Shown: positions 53,594-62,053 of the stretch, one piece after another
How the letters are laid out: each line of letters begins with the position of its first letter
How positions within the stretch are numbered: the stretch's first letter is position 1
Assembly: GCF_016863435.1 (NCBI RefSeq)
Contig: NZ_BOOW01000053.1
Span: 22,509 to 86,508 of the forward strand
From: Sinosporangium siamense
GTDB taxonomy: Bacteria > Actinomycetota > Actinomycetes > Streptosporangiales > Streptosporangiaceae
Direction of reading: 5' to 3'
Length of the DNA stretch: 64,000 nucleotides
Notes under the pieces: generated by a model
What the model was told of the DNA's origin: nothing
The model's database searches: none
Seen by the model: only the letters and a program-made list of their open reading frames with translations
Program-made: the position numbers and the translations under genes

Positions 53594-54562
53594 TCACGTG
53601 GACGGCATGCCGGATCCCGCAGCCTCGACCACCTGCCTGCCCGCCGCCGTCTGGCAGTAAAGGACCGAACGTCCCGACCGGCGACGCCACACCAGGCCCG
53701 CGTCGTGGAGGATCTTGAGGTGGCCGCCCACCGATCCCAGGCTGTGTCCGGTCAGCGCGGTGATCTGCGTGGTGCTGAGCGGTGTCTCCAGCAACGTGAG
53801 GATCTCGGCCCGGATGGGCCCGAGCAGCCTGCCCAGGGCCGGTTCGGGAGCCGGCGGCGTGGCGAGGAGGCCCGAGCAGGAGTAGACGATCGCGTATCGG
53901 TGCGGGAGGTCCCAGCCGATCCACCCACCTGAGGTGGTGGGGATGACAAGCACCTGCGCGCCGCCCACCTCCCTCGCGGGATTGGCGTGGGCGTTCACCT
54001 GGAGGCGGCCGTCGCCGAGCCACCGCAGGCCCGGCCGGATGCCTTCGAGTGCGGCGGCCCATCCGCCGGTGCCGAGCTGCTGGGTGCGCGCGACGATGTC
54101 GGCTTCGAGCACACGCCGACGCCGCGCCCAATAGGGCTGGACCGTCTCGTTCCAGACCCATTCCAGCAGGCCGGCGACGCGCTCCGGCAGATCGGGCACG
54201 AGCAGTGCCTTGGGAAGGGAGCGCCCGAGGCACTCTTCGAGATCGGCGGCCGCGGTCGCGGCCGGCGTTTCCTGCACCTTCCGGATCTCGTCATGGAAGG
54301 TGACCTCACCCGGTGCGGGCGGCGGCGTCATGAAGTCGGGCAGATAGTGCGGCTGAAAGGCCGCCTCCACAAGCCGGGCGGCGAAGGGATCCCCGGCGAG
54401 GCGGCGGCGATAAGCGGGCGTGTGCGTGGCGATCCACCGGTTCAACCCGGGACGGGACCTCTGCCAGACGAGTACGGCAAGAGCCCCCACAACCTCGTTC
54501 AACGGCGACAGAGCGAATCTGCACCGAGCGAGCGCGTCTGCACCGACATGCCAAATGCCCAT
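53594..54562 (-). CDS. ArsR-family winged-helix regulator with N-terminal ligand-like domain
   Basis: 322 residues. The C-terminal 85 residues are the DNA-binding part (LGPIRAEILTLLETPLSTTQ, ALTGHSLGSVGGHLKILHDAGL, RSGRSVLYCQTAAG). The first 230 residues, with FHDEIRKVQETPAAT and GWIGWDLPHRYAIVYSCSG, form the long N-terminal region seen in many actinobacterial ArsR-like regulators placed opposite MFS genes. It reads away from the MFS gene at 54621, with a 9-bp palindrome at its own start codon, so autorepression and control of the exporter are likely. Confidence 0.87.
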   Translation of the reverse strand: MGIWHVGADALARCRFALSPLNEVVGALAVLVWQRSRPGLNRWIATHTPAYRRRLAGDPFAARLVEAAFQPHYLPDFMTPPPAPGEVTFHDEIRKVQETPAATAAADLEECLGRSLPKALLVPDLPERVAGLLEWVWNETVQPYWARRRRVLEADIVARTQQLGTGGWAAALEGIRPGLRWLGDGRLQVNAHANPAREVGGAQVLVIPTTSGGWIGWDLPHRYAIVYSCSGLLATPPAPEPALGRLLGPIRAEILTLLETPLSTTQITALTGHSLGSVGGHLKILHDAGLVWRRRSGRSVLYCQTAAGRQVVEAAGSGMPST

Positions 54563-54583
54563 GTTTCGCCCCCCGGCGAAACA
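54562..54583. promoter_or_regulatory. Operator between the ArsR-type gene and the MFS gene
   Basis: TGTTTCGCC (54562-54570), CCCC, GGCGAAACA (54575-54583): a perfect 9-bp inverted repeat that begins at the regulator's start codon and lies 38 bases before the MFS ATG. Well placed to repress both. Confidence 0.65.
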
Positions 54584-54620
54584 GTACCGCCCACGTCGCG
54601 GGTCTGATCAAACTCCCCAC

Positions 54621-55802
54621 ATGCGCACCTACACCGAACTGTTCCGTGTGCCGGAGTACCGCCCCCTCTTCGCAGCCACGGCCCTGGAGGTGGCCGCCAG
54701 CACCATGCGTGGACTGGCCCTCGGCGTGCTCGTCTACGCCGCGACCGGGTCACCCCTTCTGTCCGCGCTCAGCCTGTTCGGGTCGTACTTCGCCCATGTG
54801 GCCGGGGCGGCGCTGCTGATGTCCGCGGCGGACAGGCTGCCGCCGCGCGCGGCCTTGAGCGTGTCCGCGATTATCCTCGGCCTCGGCGCCGCCGTACTCG
54901 CCGTGCCCGGCATGCCGATCTGGGCCATGCTGCTCATCGTGCTGGGGCTCGGGCTGGTGCAGTCGCCGGCGGGCGGGGTCCGGAGCGGGCTGCTGAACGA
55001 GATCCTGCCCGAAGGCGGCTATGTGCTGGGCCGGTCGGTCTTCAACATGGCGATGGGCGCGATGCAGATCGCCGGCTTCGCGGCCGGCGGGGTGATCGTC
55101 GCGGTCCTGTCGCCGCAGGGTGCGCTCCTGTCCGCGCTGGTCCTCGACTTGATGGCGGCGGCCGTACTCTGGTTCGGCCTCAACTCCCGCCCGCCCCGGG
55201 CGTCGGGACGGCCGTCGGTGCGCGCGACATGGCGGGGGAACGCCGAGTTGTGGTCGCTGCCCGCGCGCCGCCACCTCTACATCGCGCTGTGGGTGCCGAA
55301 CGGGCTGATCGTCGGCTGCGAGGCGCTGTTCATCCCCTATGCCCCCGAGACCTCGTGGGTGTTGTTCATCGCGGCGGCCTTCGGGATGCTCGTCGGGGAC
55401 ATGCTGGTGGGGCGCTTCGCGGCGCCGCGGTGGCGTGCCCGGCTGACGACGCCGCTGCGCGTGTTGCTCGCCGTGGCATACCTCGTGTTCGTGGTGCGCC
55501 CCCACTGGGCTGTCGCCGCGGTCGTCGCCGCCGTCGCCTCGGTGGGCTTCGCGGCGGGCGTGCTGCTCCAGGAGCGCCTGATCACGGCGACCCCGGAGCG
55601 CCTGCAGGGCCAGGCGCTGGGCCTGCACGGCTCCGGCATGTCCGCCATGCAGGCCGTGGGCGCCACCGTCGCGGGCGCCCTGGCGCAGTTCATGGACATC
55701 CACAGCGCCATGACGGTGCTGGCCGTGATGTCGCTGGCCGTCACGGTCTACCTCACCCCGCGCCTCCGCCACCCGGCGGTCGCCCGGCCTGGGCACGGAT
55801 GA
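54621..55802 (+). CDS. MFS transporter controlled by the ArsR-type regulator
   Basis: 393 residues with about 12 membrane segments (MRGLALGVLVYAATGSPLLS, FNMAMGAMQIAGFAAGGVIVAV, LLAVAYLVFVVRPHWAVAAVV). The layout is of single-domain MFS drug or metabolite exporters; the substrate is not visible. The leader lacks a strong ribosome site. It is divergent from the ArsR-type regulator across a 58-base promoter with an operator. Its stop is immediately adjacent to that of the convergent Ldh-family gene, with no bases between. Confidence 0.85.
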   Translation: MRTYTELFRVPEYRPLFAATALEVAASTMRGLALGVLVYAATGSPLLSALSLFGSYFAHVAGAALLMSAADRLPPRAALSVSAIILGLGAAVLAVPGMPIWAMLLIVLGLGLVQSPAGGVRSGLLNEILPEGGYVLGRSVFNMAMGAMQIAGFAAGGVIVAVLSPQGALLSALVLDLMAAAVLWFGLNSRPPRASGRPSVRATWRGNAELWSLPARRHLYIALWVPNGLIVGCEALFIPYAPETSWVLFIAAAFGMLVGDMLVGRFAAPRWRARLTTPLRVLLAVAYLVFVVRPHWAVAAVVAAVASVGFAAGVLLQERLITATPERLQGQALGLHGSGMSAMQAVGATVAGALAQFMDIHSAMTVLAVMSLAVTVYLTPRLRHPAVARPGHG

Positions 55803-56843
55803 TCAGGGAACCGCCAGCGCGCGGAGGCGCTCCCACACCCCGCCTGCGACCTCCAGCACCTCCGCGTCGCCGGCCCGCTTGAGTCCCGCCCCCGGCACGT
55901 GGCCACCGGCCGCGGCCAGCTCGGTGCACAATGCCTCGACCCGCTCCGCCGTACCCTCACCCAGCCTGGACGGATCGAGCACGATGGCGACCACGCCCCG
56001 TCCGCGCGGATTGTCCCGCTGGTCGAGCGCGGCTCCGGCCAGGGACTCCACGAGCAGCCCGACCAGCGTGCCGAGCACCCCGCCGGCGGGCAGCAGAGCG
56101 TGTACGGCGTGAGCCTCGGCGGTCGGCCGCCCGTCTCCGCCGAGGGCCACCCCGTCGGGCAGCGGCGTGCTGTCGGCCTTGTGCCCGGCGAGGGCCGCCT
56201 GGGTGAGGGCGCTCGTGGCGAAGTCGGCCACGAGGGCGCCGCCGTTCGCCCGGGGCACACCGTACGCCACGGGGTCGGTGCCGAGCACCGGCCCGTGGCC
56301 GCCCGCCGGAGCGACGGTGCGGGGGGCGTGCGCGACGAGGATGGCGATGCGGCCCGCCGCGGCTTGAGCGGCGACATAGGGGCCGAGCCGCCCGGTGCCG
56401 GTGACCGACCGCGCCCCGACGACACCGGCACCGAGATCGCCGGCGATCTCGCCGGCGATGCGGACCGCCGCCGCCATGGCGATGAACCCGGGAAGCCCGG
56501 TGCCGTCGAGCACCCGGACGGCCCCGTCACCCTCGGCCCGGATCGGCGCCGCCTCCGCGGCGGCCTCCCAGCGGGGGAAGTCAAGACCGCCCCCAGGCCG
56601 TACGGCATGAGCCGGGCCGGCCGGGACCGAGCCTGAAGACGCGCCCGGGAACACACCCGGCCCCCCACCTGGAACGTTCCCGGCCCGGTCGAGTTCGCGG
56701 ACGGCCATGCCGAGGCCGAAGGTGGGCATGCCCGCGGCCTGGGCGCCGACGAGGGCGTCGGCGGCCAGGGCGCGGTCGGCCGGGTAGGGCGCGAGCAGGC
56801 GGAGAAGCAGGGCCCGCGCCTCCCCGGCGGTGACGGTCGTCAC
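55803..56843 (-). CDS. Ldh-family (malate/L-lactate/ureidoglycolate-type) dehydrogenase
   Basis: 346 residues. Matches the Ldh_2 fold family: MPTFGLGMAVREL near the N-terminus (normally the SHG-x-x-R region), VVGARSVTGTGRLGPYVAAQAA, TDPVAYGVPRANGGALVADFAT and LLPAGGVLGTLVGLLVESL. Family members use NAD(P)H on 2-oxo/2-hydroxy acids or cyclic imino acids such as piperideine-2-carboxylate. The usual catalytic His of SHG appears replaced (TFG), so activity should be checked. Its ATG overlaps the upstream gene's stop (ATGA). Last gene of the transport/catabolic operon. Confidence 0.8.
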   Translation of the reverse strand: MTTVTAGEARALLLRLLAPYPADRALAADALVGAQAAGMPTFGLGMAVRELDRAGNVPGGGPGVFPGASSGSVPAGPAHAVRPGGGLDFPRWEAAAEAAPIRAEGDGAVRVLDGTGLPGFIAMAAAVRIAGEIAGDLGAGVVGARSVTGTGRLGPYVAAQAAAGRIAILVAHAPRTVAPAGGHGPVLGTDPVAYGVPRANGGALVADFATSALTQAALAGHKADSTPLPDGVALGGDGRPTAEAHAVHALLPAGGVLGTLVGLLVESLAGAALDQRDNPRGRGVVAIVLDPSRLGEGTAERVEALCTELAAAGGHVPGAGLKRAGDAEVLEVAGGVWERLRALAVP

Positions 56844-57940
56844 GCGCGGTCGATGAGTCCGGCCGCGGCGACGAGCTCGGTGAGGAGCAGGGCGTTGCCG
56901 ACGGTGCCCCGGTCGTGGTTGTGGCCGACGGCGACGAGGGAGACGCCCGAGGTGAGGGCCTCGTGGGTGCGGATGCGGCCGACGCTGACGGAACGGCCGT
57001 CACCGGCGGTGCGGTCGAGGAACGGCTGCGGGCGGTCGGGCTCCTCGCGCACCACGATGAGGCCGGCGGGCGCCGACGGCAGCTTGTGCTCGGCGGCCAG
57101 GCCCTTGAAGCCGCCGAGCACCTCGGCGATCTCGGCGGGGGAGGCCGACGCGCCGAGGGCGGCCGACAGGACGGCGGTGTGGCCGTCGCGCACGGGCACC
57201 CGGGTGCAGGTGGAGGCGAGCGGGGTGCTCCACGGCACGACGCGGTCGCCCTCAAGCGTGCCGAAGATCTTGGCGAGTTCGGCGGAGAGCTTCTCCTCCT
57301 CGTCGGCGATGTACGGCAGCAGGTTGTCGACGACCTGGAGGGCGGCGACGCCGCTCTTGCCGGCGCCGGACAGCGCCTGCAGGGTGGTGGCGACCACGGA
57401 GTCGACGCCGTAGGCGTCCTGCAGCGGCTTGAGCGCCAGGCCGACGATCACGGCGGTGCAAAGGGGGCTGGCGATGAGGAAGCCCTTGCCGTATCCGCGG
57501 GTCTTGACCTGGCTCTTGGCGAGCGCCAGGTGGCCGGGGTTGATCTCGGGCACGATCAGCGGCACGTCGTCGTCGAGGCGCAGCCCGGCCGACTCGCTGA
57601 CGACGCCGAAGCCCATGGCGGCGAGCTGCGGGTCGAGCGCGCGGGCGTGCGGGCCGGGCAGCCCGGACAGCACGAACTCGACGCCGGCGTCGCGGAGGGG
57701 CGCCTCCTCGATGGGCGCGAGCCGTACATCGGCCCAGTGGGCGGGCAGCGGCTCGTCGAGCAGCCAGCGGTCGGCGACCACCTCACCGAGGGTGCGCCCC
57801 ACGTCGGCGGGGTCGTCGGCGATGACGGCGCGCACCTCGAACCACGGGTGGTCCTCGTAGAGGCCGAGGCCGCGCTGTCCGATGTAGGCGAAGGGGGTCT
57901 TTCCGGCGACTCCGAGGAGGCCGACTCCGATCTTGGACAT
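56840..57940 (-). CDS. asd: Aspartate-semialdehyde dehydrogenase, archaeal/fungal-type
   Basis: 366 residues. The order VGLLGVAGKTPFAYIGQRGL, EDHPWFEVRAVIADD, GVEFVLSGLPGP, DDDVPLIVPEINPGHLAL and SPLCTAVIVGLALKPL matches the archaeal-type ASADH branch, with catalytic Cys161 and His254 (RVPVRDGHT). The Gly-rich loop is G-V-A-G rather than GATG. Housekeeping ASADH normally sits with aspartokinase; here it sits in a catabolic/transport unit, so it may reduce or oxidise a related semialdehyde or acyl phosphate. AAAGG precedes the ATG. The stop overlaps the Ldh-family start. Confidence 0.85.
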   Translation of the reverse strand: MSKIGVGLLGVAGKTPFAYIGQRGLGLYEDHPWFEVRAVIADDPADVGRTLGEVVADRWLLDEPLPAHWADVRLAPIEEAPLRDAGVEFVLSGLPGPHARALDPQLAAMGFGVVSESAGLRLDDDVPLIVPEINPGHLALAKSQVKTRGYGKGFLIASPLCTAVIVGLALKPLQDAYGVDSVVATTLQALSGAGKSGVAALQVVDNLLPYIADEEEKLSAELAKIFGTLEGDRVVPWSTPLASTCTRVPVRDGHTAVLSAALGASASPAEIAEVLGGFKGLAAEHKLPSAPAGLIVVREEPDRPQPFLDRTAGDGRSVSVGRIRTHEALTSGVSLVAVGHNHDRGTVGNALLLTELVAAAGLIDRA

Positions 57941-57972
57941 GTTTTGCCTTTCTAGTACGAGAAGCCTGGAGG

Positions 57973-58656
57973 TCAGGCGTGGAGCCGTTCGCCGGCGAAG
58001 ACTCCCGAGTCGAGGGCGAGGCGGATGATGACCTCGCGGGCCTTGCGGATGTGCCTGAGCTCGATGTCGGCGGCGCGTTTGCCGTCGCGGTCCTGGAGGG
58101 CCTCGATGAGACGGCGGTGGTCGTCGAGAGGTTCGCCGGGTTCGAGGGGGCGGGCCGAGCACAGCCGCAGGATGCGTTCGAGTTCCTCGAAGAGGTTCTC
58201 GGTGATGGTGTGCAGCCGTTTGTTGCCGGACAGCCGCGCGACGGTGCAGTGGAAGAGGTGCGACGCCGACAAAACCGACGACGAGTCGTGTGCTCCGCCG
58301 TACCCGAGTTCGGTCTCGTCGGCGAGCCGGGCGAGCTCGGCGGGGGCGGCCTGCGCGGCCAGGCGGCACGCCATGGGGCCGGTCGCCTCGCGCAGGTTCA
58401 GCAGGTCGATGAGGTCCTGGAGGGTGACGGGGGCGACCCGGCACTGGCTCCTCGGCAGGATCTCGACCAGGTCGTCGTGGGCGAGCCGGTGGAGCGCGTC
58501 GCGCACCGGGGTGCGCGACGTGCCGTATTCCACGGACAGCTCGCCGATGTCGAGGGTCTGCCCCGGCAGCAGCTCGCAGAGGAGGATCCGGCGGCGCAGG
58601 TCGGCGTAGACCCCCTCGCGGAGGCCCGCCGACTTGGTCAACCGCTCAACGGTCAT
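57973..58656 (-). CDS. GntR-family (FCD) transcriptional regulator
   Basis: 227 residues. wHTH at about 12-75 (GLREGVYADLRRRILLCELL, TLDIGELSVEYGTSRTPVRD, LHRLAHDDLVEI), then an all-helical FCD effector domain (LNLREATGPMACRLAAQA, FHCTVARLSGNKRLHTITE, DHRRLIEALQDRDGKRA) with metal/ligand histidines. It starts at the ATG that overlaps the stop of the ABM-like gene (4 bases). It likely represses the surrounding transporter/dehydrogenase operon in the absence of its substrate. A TCTGAT-AC-ATCAGA palindrome in the 62-kb intergenic promoter is a candidate target. Confidence 0.92.
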   Translation of the reverse strand: MTVERLTKSAGLREGVYADLRRRILLCELLPGQTLDIGELSVEYGTSRTPVRDALHRLAHDDLVEILPRSQCRVAPVTLQDLIDLLNLREATGPMACRLAAQAAPAELARLADETELGYGGAHDSSSVLSASHLFHCTVARLSGNKRLHTITENLFEELERILRLCSARPLEPGEPLDDHRRLIEALQDRDGKRAADIELRHIRKAREVIIRLALDSGVFAGERLHA

Positions 58657-59240
58657 GCCCGGATCCGGTTCATGCCCCTGCGCGAGACGATGTCGCCGGG
58701 CACGGTGCCCATGCCCTCGGCGAACTCGACGTGGTCCCGGCTCGCGACGAACACCAGCGCGTCGGACTCGTCGGCCCATTCCATGTGGAGCGTGAACTCG
58801 TCGCCCGTCCAGAACGCCTCGGCGCGCACCGCGCCCGGCTGCGACAGGATCAGCGGGCGCCCCCGCTCACGCCAGAAGGTCTCGACGGACTCCTTGCGCT
58901 CGGCGGGGATGCGTACGGTGACCGCACGCACGTGGCCTCCGGTGATGACCGGCGGGGTGACGGTGTGGGCGGCCTCGCGCTCGGTGACGCGCACGCCGAG
59001 CTCGGCGAAGCTCGTGTTGATGCCGGCGTGGGCCTGACCCGAGTGGAACGTGGTGAAGTGTTCGGCTGTGTCCCAGAAGGTCACGGCGCGGAGTCTGCCG
59101 GGGGTCTCGGACTCCAGCACGACCGAGCCGCGCCAGCCGGGACGGCCGGAGGGGCCCGACGTGCCCTCGGAGGCGAAGTAGCCGACGACGTCGTCGCGCT
59201 TCGCCGCGTCGAAGTCGAGCGTGCTGTAACGGGCGTACAT
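58653..59240 (-). CDS. Ferredoxin-like (dimeric alpha-beta barrel, ABM/EthD-like) protein
   Basis: 195 residues (an in-frame ATG 18 bases upstream is possible; the chosen one has AGAGG at the right distance). Two consecutive ABM-like halves: MYARYSTLDFDAAKRDDVVG, RGSVVLESETPGRLRAVTFW, then GGHVRAVTVRIPAERKESVE and SQPGAVRAEAFWTGDEFTLH, each ending in an acidic/aromatic strand. Such proteins are small mono-oxygenases, dehydratases or ligand-binding barrels. No cofactor motif. It lies between the permease and the GntR gene in the operon; its role in catabolism is inferred only. Confidence 0.6.
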   Translation of the reverse strand: MYARYSTLDFDAAKRDDVVGYFASEGTSGPSGRPGWRGSVVLESETPGRLRAVTFWDTAEHFTTFHSGQAHAGINTSFAELGVRVTEREAAHTVTPPVITGGHVRAVTVRIPAERKESVETFWRERGRPLILSQPGAVRAEAFWTGDEFTLHMEWADESDALVFVASRDHVEFAEGMGTVPGDIVSRRGMNRIRA

Positions 59241-59283
59241 GAGGGGACCTCTCTTCAAGAACGGTAAAACGGTGCTGAGGGGG

Positions 59284-60105
59284 TCACTGCCGGGACCAGG
59301 GGACCAGGCGGCGCTCGACGAGGGCGACCAGCAGGCCGGCGAGATATCCGAGCAGGGAGATGGTGACGATGCCGACGAACATCTTCGAGACCGCCAGCGT
59401 CTGCCAGGCGCTCCAGATCATGTAGCCGACACCGGTGCGGGAGCCGAGGAACTCCGAGGCGGCGATGACGACGAACGCGCCGCCGACGGCCAGTTTGAGG
59501 CCGGTGAAGATGCTCGGCAGGGCGGCTGGCAGCGCGACCGTGCTCCACGTGCGCCAGCGGCTCGCGCCGCTGGTCCTGGCCACGTCGAAGTAGATCGGCG
59601 GAGTCTGCAGGACGCCGCCCATGGTGTTGTAGAAGATGTAGAAGAAGACGCCGATCGCCACGATGACGTACTTACTGGTCTCCTCGACGCCGAAGATCAG
59701 CAGAAGCAGCGGCAGGATCGCGATCTTCGGGATGGGCAGCAGGCTGGCGAAGATCGGCCCGGCCAGCACTCGCAGCCACTGCACCGCGCCGAAGGCGATG
59801 CCGAGGACGAGACCCGGCACCCCGCCCAGCACGATGCCGATGCCGACGCGGGTGAGCGTGATGAGCGAGTGCTCCAGCAGGGTGCCCGTCGTGAGCAGCT
59901 CCCAGAAGGTGCCGGCGATGGAGGTGGGCGGCGGGAAGAACCGCGCGTCGAGCAGGCCGCCGCGGCTCGCGGCCTCCCACACGACGAGCAGCAGCAGGGG
60001 GCTGAAGGGGCCGATGAACTTCAGCGCCGAGCCGGGCCGCCGCCCGCGCAGGCGGCGCTCCAGGTCCTCCCGGGCGGAGCTCTTCGGGCCGTCGGTGGTT
60101 GTCAC
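59284..60105 (-). CDS. ABC transporter permease (SsuC/TauC-like)
   Basis: 273 residues, GTG start overlapping the ATPase stop (GTGA). Six membrane segments after a basic N-terminus; LITLTRVGIGIVLGGVPGLV and LLPIPKIAILPLLLLIFG are the SsuC/TauC landmarks, and the EAA loop is VARTSGASRWRTWSTVALPA. It works with the ATPase and binding lipoprotein encoded just upstream to import a small organic solute; the family includes sulfonate, nitrate and pyrimidine-precursor importers, so the substrate is open. Confidence 0.92.
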   Translation of the reverse strand: MTTTDGPKSSAREDLERRLRGRRPGSALKFIGPFSPLLLLVVWEAASRGGLLDARFFPPPTSIAGTFWELLTTGTLLEHSLITLTRVGIGIVLGGVPGLVLGIAFGAVQWLRVLAGPIFASLLPIPKIAILPLLLLIFGVEETSKYVIVAIGVFFYIFYNTMGGVLQTPPIYFDVARTSGASRWRTWSTVALPAALPSIFTGLKLAVGGAFVVIAASEFLGSRTGVGYMIWSAWQTLAVSKMFVGIVTISLLGYLAGLLVALVERRLVPWSRQ

Positions 60106-60884
60106 GGGGCCACCTCCTCGGGGGATGCGGAGGTGGCGGCGTCCGCGCGCAGGAGCCGCCACAACTCGTAGGTGACCTCGCCGTATCGCGGGTCGCGGCG
60201 CAGCTCCAGGATGTCCCTCGGCCGTCCGAACGGCACGGCCACGTCGGCCAGCAGCCTGCCGGGCCTGGCCGACATGACGAGGACCCGGTCGGCGAGGGTG
60301 AGCGCCTCGTCCACGCTGTGGGTGATGAACACGACCGTCTTGCCGCTGTCCTGCCAGATGCGCAGCAGTTCCTGCTGGAGCACCAGGCGGGTCTGCTCGT
60401 CGAGCGCGCCGAACGGCTCGTCCATCAGCAGCACCTCGCCGTCGTCGGCGAGCGCCCGCGCGACCGAGGTGCGCTGGCGCATGCCGCCCGACAACTGGTG
60501 GGGGTAGGCGCCCTTGAAGTCGGTGAGCCCGATGAGGTCGAGGAGCGGGGCGACGCGCCTGCGCCGCTCCGCCCTTCCCACGCCGCGCACCTTCAGTGGG
60601 TAGCCGACGTTGTCCTCGACGCTCAGCCACGGGAAGACACCGTGTTCCTGGAAGACGACCGAGGCGTGGCCGTTCACCCGCACCTCGCCGAGGTCCTGGG
60701 TGTCCAGGTCGGCGAGGATGCGCAGAAGGGTGCTCTTGCCGCAGCCCGAGGGGCCGAGCACGCAGATGAACTCACCCGGCGCGGCCGAGAACGAGAAGTT
60801 CTCGATCGCGATCACGGTCTGGTCGCGCCGGGCGTCGTGGAATCCCTTCCAGACGCCCCGCACGTCGATCGCCGGTTCCGCCAC
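60102..60884 (-). CDS. ABC transporter ATP-binding protein (SsuB/TauB-like)
   Basis: 260 residues, GTG start. Walker A VLGPSGCGKST, Q-loop VFQEHGVFPWLSV, signature HQLSGGMRQRTSVARAL, Walker B VLLMDEPFGALD and H-loop FITHSVDEA are all intact, as in the nitrate/sulfonate/taurine importer class. It lies directly after the binding-protein gene (3-base gap) and overlaps the permease gene (GTGA). Confidence 0.93.
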   Translation of the reverse strand: MAEPAIDVRGVWKGFHDARRDQTVIAIENFSFSAAPGEFICVLGPSGCGKSTLLRILADLDTQDLGEVRVNGHASVVFQEHGVFPWLSVEDNVGYPLKVRGVGRAERRRRVAPLLDLIGLTDFKGAYPHQLSGGMRQRTSVARALADDGEVLLMDEPFGALDEQTRLVLQQELLRIWQDSGKTVVFITHSVDEALTLADRVLVMSARPGRLLADVAVPFGRPRDILELRRDPRYGEVTYELWRLLRADAATSASPEEVAP

Positions 60885-60887
60885 CTG

Positions 60888-61946
60888 TCAGCCGTTCGAA
60901 GGTGAGGCCGCGGGCGTGGAGCCGAGGGAGGCGCTGGCGCGGTCGAGCAGGTCCTTGCGGAAGGCCGACTGCATGTCCGCGTTGCCGTCGTATTCGAGGT
61001 CGCCCTGCTCGCGGAAGAACTGCTCCTGCAGGGAGACGGAGTTCCAGTCGATGTCGCCGGTGGGGTCGTTCTCGGTGAGGCCGATGCGGTCCAGCATCTC
61101 GACCGGAAGGTCGGTGTACTTCGCGATGATGGCCTTGTTGGCCGGGTCCTTCCAGCCGCCTGAGGCCAGCTCGTCGGCGGCCTTGAGATAGGCGGCCAGG
61201 AACTTCACCACGGCGTCCTCGTTCTTCTTGAGGAAGTCGGTGTTGAAGACGACCGCGCCGAGCTCAGTGCCCGCCGCGTGGTGCTCGACGAGCCGGGTGG
61301 CGATCTTCTTCTCCTCCAGGGCGGTCGACATCGGCTCGATGGTCCACGCCGCCGCGATGGCGCCGTTGGCCATGGCCGGTCCGGTGTCGGGCGGGCTGAT
61401 GTTGGTGAGCTCGACGTCCTTGAGGGTCAGGCCGCCGGTCTTGAGCGCCAGGGCGACCGAGTAGGCGCCGAAGCCGCCGGGGCCGGGCACACCGATCTTC
61501 TTGCCGCGCAGGTCGGCGACCTTCTTGACGCCCGAGCCGACGGCGACCATGAAGGGCGACGGGTCGCGGCCGTCCTTGGGCACCCGGGAGACGCTGGACA
61601 GCACCGACAGCGACGCGCCGGACTTGACCGCGTTGAACAGGCCGGCGCCCCAGGACGCGCCGCCGGCGACGACGTTGCCCGCGCTGACGAGCTGGTAGGT
61701 CTCACCGGACGAGCCGCCCTTGGGCACCAGCTTGACCTTGGCGCCCATCTGGGCGAAGTAGCCCTTGTCCTGGGCCAGGAAGAACGCGCCGTAGTCGGCG
61801 TAGGGCGAGTAGAGGAAAGTGATCTCGGGGCTTTCCTTGGCCCCCGCCCCCGATGTGGCCGCCTGCTCTCCCCCGGAGCCGCAGGCGGCGAGCAGGGTGG
61901 TAGCAGCCAGTCCGATGGAGCCGAACAGCAGCGTTCGTCGCCGCAT
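60888..61946 (-). CDS. ABC transporter substrate-binding lipoprotein (SsuA/NMT1-like)
   Basis: 352 residues. ATG at 61946 has GGGAG five bases upstream (a second ATG four codons earlier is possible). The signal peptide ends with lipobox LLAACG. The NMT1/SsuA fold shows in ITFLYSPYADYGAFFLAQDK, DLRGKKIGVPGPGGFGAYSV and AIAAAWTIEPMSTAL. It anchors at the membrane and delivers the substrate to the adjacent permease. First gene of the importer operon; divergent from the amidohydrolase gene. Confidence 0.92.
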   Translation of the reverse strand: MRRRTLLFGSIGLAATTLLAACGSGGEQAATSGAGAKESPEITFLYSPYADYGAFFLAQDKGYFAQMGAKVKLVPKGGSSGETYQLVSAGNVVAGGASWGAGLFNAVKSGASLSVLSSVSRVPKDGRDPSPFMVAVGSGVKKVADLRGKKIGVPGPGGFGAYSVALALKTGGLTLKDVELTNISPPDTGPAMANGAIAAAWTIEPMSTALEEKKIATRLVEHHAAGTELGAVVFNTDFLKKNEDAVVKFLAAYLKAADELASGGWKDPANKAIIAKYTDLPVEMLDRIGLTENDPTGDIDWNSVSLQEQFFREQGDLEYDGNADMQSAFRKDLLDRASASLGSTPAASPSNG

Positions 61947-61982
61947 GGCATCTCCCAACGTTCAACCCGCACATTCGCGGCA

Positions 61983-62021
61983 TTTTGCTTGGGCAAAACC
62001 ATAGAGTTCTGATACATCAGA
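61983..62021. promoter_or_regulatory. Two palindromes in the divergent importer/amidohydrolase promoter
   Basis: TTTTGC-TTGG-GCAAAA (61983-61998) and TCTGAT-AC-ATCAGA (62008-62021), both perfect inverted repeats, lie between the divergent start sites. The second resembles the compact, two-base-core palindromes bound by GntR/FCD proteins; the GntR gene at 57973-58656 is the obvious candidate. The first could serve the TetR-type protein at the window end. Confidence 0.5.
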
Positions 62022-62053
62022 TGACAAGCTCAGATACACGAGAGAGGTCCGTC

